Below the pieces are notes generated by a model. It saw only the letters and a list, made by a program, of their open reading frames with translations, did not search any database and was not told the DNA's origin. DNA of 34,156 nt, from NCBI GenBank assembly GCA_011390245.1, contig JAABSR010000005.1, positions 1-34,156 on the forward strand. The letters are read 5' to 3'. This document shows, piece after piece, positions 16,340 through 22,614 of the stretch. Source of the stretch: Campylobacterales bacterium (GTDB lineage Bacteria > Campylobacterota > Campylobacteria > Campylobacterales > JAABSR01). A program made the translations under genes and the position numbers. Within the stretch, counting starts at the first letter, position 1. The number at the start of each line of letters is the position of its first letter.

Positions 16340-17395
16340 TTATCTATACTCATATTTGTAGCTATTATCCCACTCTTTTGATTTTTTAGATTCCCAACTC
16401 TTTTCAAACTTTTGAGGTATTGGACCTCTCCAGCCTGGATAGAGAGGCAAAGTCTCTTTTGTGATTGGAAAAACTGGCAAAAGTATTTTTGAAGGAATCC
16501 TCTCACCCTCTAGTAGTCTATACATCTGCAAAATAGCCTCTTCTCCTAGTGGTGCACAAAATTGTGCTGTATCTATAACTGTCAATCTATCGTTTTTTAT
16601 ATTCTCTATGGATTGTGGATCTCCATCTATTGAGGCAAAAACTATCTCATCTCTTTTGGCTTCAAATAGAGCTTTTACAACCTCTAAACTCCCACCATCA
16701 TTATTTGCAAATATTACATCTATAGAATCTTTTTGAGGAAAATCATTTAATATATTTTTTGCAGCTATTTTTGCACCCTTTGGCTCTACAGATATGTATG
16801 TTTTGAGAATTGTATATTTTTGATTGTTGTCTTCAAGAGCAGTTATGAAGCCATCAACTCTTTTTATAGCGTTTTGTTGATATGGGTAATCTAGTATCAC
16901 TATTTTTAGATTTTTGCTATTTTCAAACATAGATGCTATATATTCACCATCATAATATCCAAGCATAAAATTATCAGACACTATGTATGAGGCGATCTCA
17001 CCTTTTCCCATAATGTATCCATCGTATGTAATAACAGGGATATTTTTTCTATTTGCTTCAAGCAAAGAATTCTTAAGAGCTGCACTATCCATGGGTTGGA
17101 CTATTAGGGCATCGACACCTTCTTTGATAAAGTTATCCATAATGCTTACTTGATTTTTGATCCCCTCTTCGCCATCTCCACCATATTGCTCTATGAGATT
17201 TATTCCTCTTTTGTTTTTTGCCTGCGCCTCTTTATCTATCTCTATAGCTTTTTGGTATAAACCATCTCTCATAAGTAGTTGGCACTCTATTGTTTTACTC
17301 CAATAGACTACTCCTATATCATATTTTGAGTTTCCATCTCCAAATGAGTTGAGAGCAGTAAAGATTAGAAGAGTGGCTAAGAACTTAATCAACAA
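16340..17395 (-). CDS. Periplasmic substrate-binding protein (Peripla_BP_4, TorT-like)
   Basis: About 351 residues. The start is a TTG: two consecutive TTG codons (17395-17390) follow GAGGGG, and either may be used. An N-terminal signal peptide (about residues 3-18) precedes the two-lobe binding fold: YDIGVVYWSKT, ALIVQPMDSAAL near 97, IPVITYDGY, DVIFANNDGG near 225 and VFASIDGDPQSI near 250. Family members bind sugars or other small molecules. No ABC transporter genes are adjacent and the next gene is a histidine kinase 8 bp downstream, so a sensory role is inferred. The C-terminal YPGWRGPIP segment is reminiscent of TorT, though the ligand need not be TMAO. A minus-strand TATAAT (17433-17428) sits about 33 bp before the start. 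Confidence 0.85.
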   Translation of the reverse strand: MLIKFLATLLIFTALNSFGDGNSKYDIGVVYWSKTIECQLLMRDGLYQKAIEIDKEAQAKNKRGINLIEQYGGDGEEGIKNQVSIMDNFIKEGVDALIVQPMDSAALKNSLLEANRKNIPVITYDGYIMGKGEIASYIVSDNFMLGYYDGEYIASMFENSKNLKIVILDYPYQQNAIKRVDGFITALEDNNQKYTILKTYISVEPKGAKIAAKNILNDFPQKDSIDVIFANNDGGSLEVVKALFEAKRDEIVFASIDGDPQSIENIKNDRLTVIDTAQFCAPLGEEAILQMYRLLEGERIPSKILLPVFPITKETLPLYPGWRGPIPQKFEKSWESKKSKEWDNSYKYEYR

Positions 17396-17468
17396 AATTA
17401 CCCCTCATTTTTTCAATATTATGAATGATTATATATATTAGATACTTAATCTTTCTTATTTTGTTCAT

Positions 17469-17498
17469 TTGAAAAGTGACACAAATCTAGGATATAAT
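17469..17498 (+). promoter_or_regulatory. Sigma-70 promoter of the small exported protein gene
   Basis: TTGAAA (17469-17474), an 18-base spacer and TATAAT (17493-17498) form a good promoter. The leader to the TTG start at 17593 would be about 88 bases, AT-rich and without an obvious riboswitch fold. Confidence 0.6.
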
Positions 17499-17592
17499 AC
17501 AATTAAAGCTTTTATAATTTTTTAAGATATTTAATTTCAGCTTGTTTTTATTTTGGCTAAACTAGTAGGTAGTAACTAAAAAAGGTGAACTC

Positions 17593-17802
17593 TTGGGGAA
17601 GATTGTTTTAATAAGTATTATCGCTATTTTGTCTATATCTTTTTTTGCTGAGACTTTAGTAATTCAAAAGCTAAGAGAAGATTTTAGAAAGATTGAGATT
17701 TTAAATTTCGTCAGAAGCTACAAAATCATCGAAGATGAGGAGCTAAAAATCAAAAAAGAGGGAGAGAGCCCTGAGATAAAAATTCATGAACAGAAAAAGT
17801 AG
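17593..17802 (+). CDS. Small exported or membrane-anchored protein of unknown function
   Basis: 69 residues, starting at TTG (17593) after AAAGGTG at 17581-17587. The first 20 residues are a hydrophobic signal or anchor ending near Ala19-Glu20. The remaining 50 residues are highly charged (many Lys and Glu) with a predicted helix. I recognise no family. It has its own promoter and ends 52 bp before the receiver-kinase gene, between two divergent signalling units. It could be a periplasmic accessory peptide of either neighbour, or unrelated. Support is the clear ribosome site, the promoter and the typical export-signal-plus-helix composition. Confidence 0.6.
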   Translation: MGKIVLISIIAILSISFFAETLVIQKLREDFRKIEILNFVRSYKIIEDEELKIKKEGESPEIKIHEQKK

Positions 17803-17819
17803 CCTTACTATTTCAAATC

Positions 17820-17828
17820 TGCTATAAT
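17820..17828 (+). promoter_or_regulatory. Extended -10 promoter of the receiver-kinase operon
   Basis: TGCTATAAT is a perfect extended -10 element 26 bases before the ATG at 17855. No convincing -35 is present, as is common for promoters in this phylum. It lies just after the small-protein stop. Confidence 0.5.
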
Positions 17829-17854
17829 GTTTCAAATATGTTTTTAGGAATCTA

Positions 17855-18997
17855 ATGGATAAGCAAAAACTAAAATATGCTCAAAATCAATCTATACTTC
17901 TTATAGAGGATGATGATGACTTTAGAGAGAGTACGGCAACTTTTTTGGGTAGCTTCTTCAAAGATGTAGATAGTGCAAAAAATGGTAGAGATGGGCTAGA
18001 TATTTATGTCCAAAATATGGACAAATACTCTATAGTTTTGAGCGATATTACTATGCCAAATTTGTGTGGTCTTGAGATGTCAAAAAGGATAAAAGAGTTA
18101 AATAGAGACCAACCCATAGTCCTCATCTCTGCACATAATGATACAGATAAGTTTATAAAAGCTATAGAGATTGGAGTAGAATCTTTTCTTCTAAAGCCAA
18201 TAGATTTCTCACTTTTGATTGATAAGCTTTTAGATATTGGCAAAAGATTAGAGATTGACAAGATAGAGAGTGAGAAAAGAATCTTAGAGCTTGAGCTGAT
18301 ACAGCGCTCAAAAATGGCGATGATGGGGGAGATGATAGGAGCTATTTCTCATCAATGGAATCAGCCACTTACAATTATCTCAATGTGCATAGATGAACTA
18401 AAAGAATCTTTAGATAATGACAAAAGATTGTTGGAATTAGGAGATAGAGCCAAAGATCAAATAAATTTTATGTCAGGAACGATTAAAGATTTTATGTCAT
18501 TTTTTAAACCAAATAAAGAGCATGTATATTTTGAAATAGGTGAGCCTTTAGAGGTAGTAAAAACAATTTTAACCCATAGAGTGATGAAGATAAAAGCTGA
18601 AATTATAGAAGAGAATCTAAGCGGTGAGAGAAAATATATCAAAGGATTTAAAAATGAGTTTGTCCATTTATTGTTAATACTTTTCAACAACTCTTTGGAT
18701 GCATTTGAGGAGAGAGGACATAAAGATGGTAGGATATTAATTCAATATAAGTTTGCTAATTCTAATGCTCATATAAGAGTTTTAGATAATGGCGGTGGAA
18801 TAAAAGATGAGATATTTGAAAATATTTTCAATCCATACAATAGCTCAAAAAAGAGTGGTACAGGCGTTGGGTTAAGCATAACTAAAATGATTGTTGAAAA
18901 ATCAATGAGAGGGACTATAGAGGCCAAAAACAATAAAGATGGGGCTGAATTTTGCATAGTGGTTCCCCTTGTGATTCCTAAAGAGATGGGAGAGTAG
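17855..18997 (+). CDS. Cytoplasmic receiver-histidine kinase (REC-HK)
   Basis: 380 residues with no membrane helix. The N-terminal receiver (about 12-130) has the acidic cluster at 18-21, Asp64 in LSDITMP, a Ser (not Thr) in LISAHND, and Lys114. A kinase follows with His166 in GAISHQWNQPL, N-box ILFNNSLDAF, DNGGGI and GTGVGLSI. Because the receiver precedes the kinase, it is probably controlled by phosphorylation from another kinase. Its output may be the receiver of the next gene (REC-PAS-PAS-HD-GYP), whose TTG start lies one base after this stop. The phosphoacceptor region is very similar to that of the third gene (20782-21627), suggesting duplication. The ATG at 17855 follows AGGAA. Confidence 0.93.
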   Translation: MDKQKLKYAQNQSILLIEDDDDFRESTATFLGSFFKDVDSAKNGRDGLDIYVQNMDKYSIVLSDITMPNLCGLEMSKRIKELNRDQPIVLISAHNDTDKFIKAIEIGVESFLLKPIDFSLLIDKLLDIGKRLEIDKIESEKRILELELIQRSKMAMMGEMIGAISHQWNQPLTIISMCIDELKESLDNDKRLLELGDRAKDQINFMSGTIKDFMSFFKPNKEHVYFEIGEPLEVVKTILTHRVMKIKAEIIEENLSGERKYIKGFKNEFVHLLLILFNNSLDAFEERGHKDGRILIQYKFANSNAHIRVLDNGGGIKDEIFENIFNPYNSSKKSGTGVGLSITKMIVEKSMRGTIEAKNNKDGAEFCIVVPLVIPKEMGE

Positions 18998-18998
18998 C

Positions 18999-20789
18999 TT
19001 GAAAGATAATGGAGCTAAATATGATATTCTTTTTGCTGAAGATGATGAGCGGATTTTATTAGCCACATCAACAATCCTCAAGAAAATTTCAAAAGAGTTT
19101 TTTTTAGCAAAAGATGGAGAAGAGGCTTGGGAGTTATATAAAAAAAACAGACCACAAATTGTAATAATTGATAACTACATGCCAAAAATGATGGGCATTG
19201 AAGTTTCAAGACTTATCAAGGAGAATAATGAGGATGTTTTTGTCATACTTGTAACTGCTCTAAGCGATGATGATGTGCTCTCAGAGGCTTTTGAGATAGG
19301 TATAGATGCTTTTTTGCCAAAGCCTTATGATTTTGCAAAGATAAAAAAGACTATTGGAAGATTTTCAAAAATTATTAAAGATAGGGAGAGGATAAAAGAG
19401 CAAGAAAATCTACTAAGTCAGTATCAAAAAATTGTAGATCTCTCTGCAATTGTCACAAAAACTGATACAAGTGGAGTGATAACATATGTCAACAAGAAGT
19501 TTTGTGATATTTCCCAATACTCAAAAGAGGAACTTATTGGAAAAAATCACAATATAATAAGACATAAAGATATGGATAAAGAGGCATTTAGAGATCTTTG
19601 GGAGACTATTAGTGCCAAAAGGGTATGGAGAGGCAAGGTAAAAAATAGAAAAAAAGATGGCTCATACTACATAGTAGATGCAACGATTATGCCAATACTG
19701 GATAATAGCGGAGAGATAATAGAGTATGTGGCACTAAGGTATGATATAACAGAACTAGAAGAGTATAGAAAAAACACAGAAGAGAAGCTTTTCTACGCCA
19801 AAAATGATCTAAGAGAGAGTATGAAACACATGGCTCAATATGAGGATGCTGTAAATACTTTGGTGATGATAATAAGATGTGATAGCTCTGGGAAGATACT
19901 ATTTTTCAATGAGCGTTTTTTAAAGATTTCTAGATTTAGTAGAAATAAGCTTTCAGGCATCAATATTCATGATATTGTGTGTGAAGATGATGTCAGCAAG
20001 GCTATCAAAGAGGCAATAGAGAGGCGAGATAAGTGGAGCGGGACTTCAAAAATTAGATGTGAAGATGGAGTAGAGAAGTTTTTTGATTTGAGTCTTTCGC
20101 ATCTATTTGATTTTGATGGAAAATATAGTGAAACCATAATTGTAATGCATGATATCTCAGAGATTGTAGAGTTAAACCAAGAGATAGAGAGCACGCAAAA
20201 AGAGGTGATTTTTACTATTGGTGCAATTGGTGAATCTCGCTCCAAAGAGACTGGCAATCATGTAAAAAGAGTAGCTGAGTACTCATATATTTTAGCAGAG
20301 CTTATTGGAATGAAGCCAGAGGAGAGGGAGCTTTTAAAATATGCATCTCCACTACACGATATAGGAAAAGTAGCGATTCCTGACTCAATACTCAATAAAC
20401 CAGGAAAACTTGAGAGCGATGAGTGGGAGGTGATGAAGAGACACTCAGAGATAGGGTATGAACTCTTAAAACACAGCAAAAGAAGACTTTTTAAAACTGC
20501 TGCAATAGTTGCTAGAGAGCATCATGAGCAGTGGCAAGGCGGTGGATATCCTAGAGGGCTAAAGGGAGAAGAGATTCATATCTATGGTAGGATTACCTCA
20601 CTTGCTGATGTATTTGATGCGCTAGGAAGTGATAGATGTTATAAAAAGGCATGGCCTATTGAGAAAATTTATAGCTTTATAAAAGAGCAAAGAGGAAAAA
20701 TCTTTGACCCAACTTTGTGTGATCTTTTTATTAAAAACTTTGATCTATTTTTGGAAGTAAAAAACAGATATAGAGACTCCTTTGAGTAG
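18999..20789 (+). CDS. REC-PAS-PAS-HD-GYP c-di-GMP phosphodiesterase
   Basis: 596 residues, cytoplasmic. A receiver (1-125: acidic pair, Asp58, Lys108) leads to a first PAS at about 140-252. That PAS is of the Aer type (IIRHKDMDKEAF, VWRGKVKNRKKDG, YDIT) and is followed by a divergent second PAS (about 280-390). The HD-GYP domain runs from about 400, with His453-Asp454 in PLHDIGK, the EHHE motif at 507-510 and GYP at 516-518, all needed for metal binding and c-di-GMP hydrolysis. It should lower c-di-GMP when phosphorylated or when the PAS domains sense a cue. The start is a TTG at 18999, one base after the preceding stop, with GGGAGAG close upstream. Its end overlaps the next gene by 8 bases. 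Confidence 0.94.
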   Translation: MKDNGAKYDILFAEDDERILLATSTILKKISKEFFLAKDGEEAWELYKKNRPQIVIIDNYMPKMMGIEVSRLIKENNEDVFVILVTALSDDDVLSEAFEIGIDAFLPKPYDFAKIKKTIGRFSKIIKDRERIKEQENLLSQYQKIVDLSAIVTKTDTSGVITYVNKKFCDISQYSKEELIGKNHNIIRHKDMDKEAFRDLWETISAKRVWRGKVKNRKKDGSYYIVDATIMPILDNSGEIIEYVALRYDITELEEYRKNTEEKLFYAKNDLRESMKHMAQYEDAVNTLVMIIRCDSSGKILFFNERFLKISRFSRNKLSGINIHDIVCEDDVSKAIKEAIERRDKWSGTSKIRCEDGVEKFFDLSLSHLFDFDGKYSETIIVMHDISEIVELNQEIESTQKEVIFTIGAIGESRSKETGNHVKRVAEYSYILAELIGMKPEERELLKYASPLHDIGKVAIPDSILNKPGKLESDEWEVMKRHSEIGYELLKHSKRRLFKTAAIVAREHHEQWQGGGYPRGLKGEEIHIYGRITSLADVFDALGSDRCYKKAWPIEKIYSFIKEQRGKIFDPTLCDLFIKNFDLFLEVKNRYRDSFE

Positions 20790-21627
20790 AGCTTGGAAAA
20801 AATTACAACAAAAGAAAAATAGAGACAAAAGAGGTAAGGATACTCAAAATAGAGATCTAAAGAGACTTATAGAGCAAAAAAGCAAAGAGCTACTAGAGAA
20901 ACAAGAGGTTTTGATCCAATCTTCAAAAATGGCAGCTTTAGGAGAGATGATAGGGAGTATTGCACATCAATGGAAACAGCCAATAAATACTATATCTCTT
21001 ATAGTTGACAAAATCGATGACTTGATAGATGACTACAAAATAGAAGGAAAGCTCAAAAAAGAGCTTTTAGAGGTTGAAAAGGGGGTACAAAAACAGATAG
21101 ATTTCATGGTCGAGACTATGAATGAATTTAGAGATTTTTTTCGCCCTTCAAAACTAGATGAAGAGCTTAATGTAGAAGAGATGATAGATGATGTAATAGA
21201 ACTAGTAGATGTGCAATTTAAAGAGGAAGAGATTGATATAAGATTTGATAAAAGATGCGAATGCAAAAGTAGGGGTAGTGTAAATGAGTTTAAGCAAGTT
21301 ATTTTAAATATTCTCTCAAACTCAAAAGATGTCTTTTTGCAAAGGGAGATAAAAGATAGATATATCACAATATCTACGACAAAAGATAGGATGAGTTGTA
21401 TCATAGAGATAGAAGACAGTGGCGGCGGTATAGATGAGAGATTGCTACCTCTGAAGCTTTTTAAAAATTATGTCACCACAAAAGGTGAAAATGGCACAGG
21501 TCTTGGACTTTATATCTCAGAGATGATAATAAAAGAGAATCTAAAAGGCAATATCTCTGCTAAAAATAGCAATAATGGCTCAATTTTTACAATACAAATA
21601 CCTCAAAGTGGACAACTCATCAGCTAA
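20782..21627 (+). CDS. Small cytoplasmic histidine kinase
   Basis: 281 residues without membrane segment or recognisable sensor domain. A basic coiled coil (about 1-45) precedes His62 in GSIAHQWKQPIN. The ATP domain has the N-box ILNILSNSKDV, DSGGGI and GTGLGLYI. The start is taken as the TTG at 20782, which overlaps the HD-GYP gene by 8 bases; no strong ribosome site is visible, so translational coupling is likely, and a different start nearby is possible. The box region (SSKMAALGEMIG) resembles the REC-HK two genes upstream. With no sensor of its own, it may take input through the coiled coil or form heterodimers. The natural target is the receiver of the HD-GYP protein. A tRNA gene follows after 31 bp. 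Confidence 0.9.
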   Translation: MSRAWKKLQQKKNRDKRGKDTQNRDLKRLIEQKSKELLEKQEVLIQSSKMAALGEMIGSIAHQWKQPINTISLIVDKIDDLIDDYKIEGKLKKELLEVEKGVQKQIDFMVETMNEFRDFFRPSKLDEELNVEEMIDDVIELVDVQFKEEEIDIRFDKRCECKSRGSVNEFKQVILNILSNSKDVFLQREIKDRYITISTTKDRMSCIIEIEDSGGGIDERLLPLKLFKNYVTTKGENGTGLGLYISEMIIKENLKGNISAKNSNNGSIFTIQIPQSGQLIS

Positions 21628-21658
21628 AAAAGTGTAAAATACCTCTCCAATTCAATAT

Positions 21659-21734
21659 GGGGAATTAGCTCAGCTGGGAGAGCACAACGCTGGCAGCGTT
21701 GGGGTCAGCGGTTCGAACCCGCTATTCTCCACCA
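21659..21734 (+). tRNA. tRNA-Ala, anticodon GGC
   Basis: 76 bases including an encoded CCA. The acceptor GGGGAAT pairs with ATTCTCC (one G-U). The D-arm is GCTC...GAGC, and the anticodon stem CAACG/CGTTG encloses loop CTGGCAG, giving anticodon GGC. The T-arm is AGCGG TTCGAAC CCGCT. It reads GCC and GCU alanine codons. It stands alone, not in an rRNA operon; a TAAAAT about 20 bases upstream may be its -10 box. Confidence 0.98.
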
Positions 21735-21812
21735 CCTAGATTTCTTGCAAATAACTTAAATAGATATTTTCTCTAACTGCTCGCTCAAATCTCAAAAGAA
21801 TCATTAAAATAT

Positions 21813-21839
21813 TTAGCACTCTATATAAAATAATGCTAA
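21813..21839. promoter_or_regulatory. CIRCE-like HrcA operator upstream of hsp20
   Basis: The left arm TTAGCACTC is a perfect match to CIRCE. After exactly 9 bases the right arm TAATGCTAA matches 7 of 9 bases of GAGTGCTAA. The 9-9-9 layout is diagnostic for the HrcA heat-shock repressor. It lies 17 bases upstream of the -35 box of the hsp20 promoter, so repression would be from just upstream, or it could serve a second overlapping promoter. Confidence 0.75.
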
Positions 21840-21856
21840 AAATATACAAAAAAGTC

Positions 21857-21885
21857 TTGACATATACAAAAAAATTTTCTATAAT
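21857..21885 (+). promoter_or_regulatory. Consensus sigma-70 promoter of hsp20
   Basis: TTGACA (21857-21862), 17 bases and TATAAT (21880-21885) match the consensus perfectly. Transcription should start near 21892, giving a leader of about 66 bases. Confidence 0.85.
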
Positions 21886-21890
21886 TCTGC

Positions 21891-21915
21891 AAGTTGATAT
21901 CAAGTATGTCAACTT
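21891..21915 (+). other. Inverted repeat at the hsp20 transcription start
   Basis: AAGTTGA (21891-21897) and TCAACTT (21909-21915) are perfect inverted arms around 11 bases. A nested palindrome, TTGATATCAA, lies at 21894-21903. It overlaps the predicted transcription start, so it could be an operator for a second heat-shock or stress regulator, or a 5' stem in the mRNA. It does not pair with the ribosome site, so it is not an obvious RNA thermometer. Confidence 0.45.
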
Positions 21916-21957
21916 TAATGAATAAAATAACTTAAATTAGCTAAGAAGGAGGTTGCT

Positions 21958-22386
21958 ATGTATGTGACAAGATTTGATCCATTTAAGGAGTTGAGAGATT
22001 TAGAGAGAAAGTTTATGACCTCTGTAAATGACAATGAGAGAGGTGTAGAATCTGCAGTGTCCTCATTTTCACCTTCGGTAAATACTAGAGAAGATGAGAA
22101 GGAATATACTATAGAGGTCGATCTCCCAGGAGTTGAAAAGGATAAAATCTCTGTAGATTTGAATAATAATGTCCTGACAATATCTGGTGAGAGAAAACTA
22201 AAAAATGAGGATAAGAAAGATGAATATTACAAATTAGAGAGTTTTTATGGGAGATTTTCTAGAGCTTTTACACTTCCTGAAAATGCAGATCAAGAGGGGA
22301 TAAGAGCAAATGCACAAGATGGTGTGCTAGAGATATCTATACCAAAAAAGACAAAAAGTGACGCCAAAAAGATAGAGATCGCATAG
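21958..22386 (+). CDS. Small heat-shock protein, Hsp20/alpha-crystallin family
   Basis: A 142-residue ATP-independent holdase that binds unfolding proteins as an oligomer. A short N-terminal arm (FDPFKEL) precedes the alpha-crystallin domain (about 38-130), with YTIEVDLPGV, LTISGER and YGRFSRAFTLPE, then GVLEISIPK with the C-terminal I-x-I-like anchor ISI. The length is typical. The ATG follows an exceptionally strong site, AAGGAGG (21946-21952). With the consensus promoter and CIRCE-like element, expression should be high once repression is relieved by heat or misfolded protein. The stop codon lies inside a long hairpin (22378-22405). Confidence 0.96.
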   Translation: MYVTRFDPFKELRDLERKFMTSVNDNERGVESAVSSFSPSVNTREDEKEYTIEVDLPGVEKDKISVDLNNNVLTISGERKLKNEDKKDEYYKLESFYGRFSRAFTLPENADQEGIRANAQDGVLEISIPKKTKSDAKKIEIA

Positions 22387-22405
22387 GGGGCATCCTCTAT
22401 GCGAT
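22378..22405 (+). terminator. Long hairpin over the hsp20 stop codon (terminator or mRNA stabiliser)
   Basis: Twelve pairs (one G-T) join 22378-22389 and 22394-22405 around a GCAT loop. The arms start ATCGCATAG and end CTATGCGAT. The stem begins two codons before the stop. A TTTTT run occurs only about 14 bases further on (22420-22424), so termination may be imperfect and a 3' stabilising role is equally likely. Confidence 0.55.
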
Positions 22406-22494
22406 TTAGCGTAGCTTGCTTTTTATAACCATCTCCATCTATTTTGTAAACCCAAATCTACTAATTTTTAAACTCATATCTTTTCAAAAAATGA

Positions 22495-22527
22495 ATTATT
22501 AAGACATTATTAAGACATTATTAAGAC
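22495..22527 (+). repeat. Three perfect 11-bp direct repeats: probable response-regulator binding site
   Basis: ATTATTAAGAC occurs three times head to tail (22495-22505, 22506-22516, 22517-22527). TATACT at 22533-22538 is a plausible -10 box, which places the -35 region on the second repeat. Direct repeats with an 11-bp period are the standard geometry for OmpR/PhoB-type winged-helix dimers. The operon downstream encodes such a regulator, so autoregulation is inferred. The rest of 22387-22614 shows nothing else recognisable. Confidence 0.65.
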
Positions 22528-22614
22528 AATATTATACTAGAATCTATTTATGAAAAATAATATAAGCACAATAGGTAAAATCCACTTACTTCACTCACTA
22601 TCTTTGGATAAAAT

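Noticed and set aside
21892-21957. RNA thermometer in the hsp20 leader
   Set aside because: No leader segment pairs with the AAGGAGG ribosome site and no U-rich ROSE or FourU element is visible.
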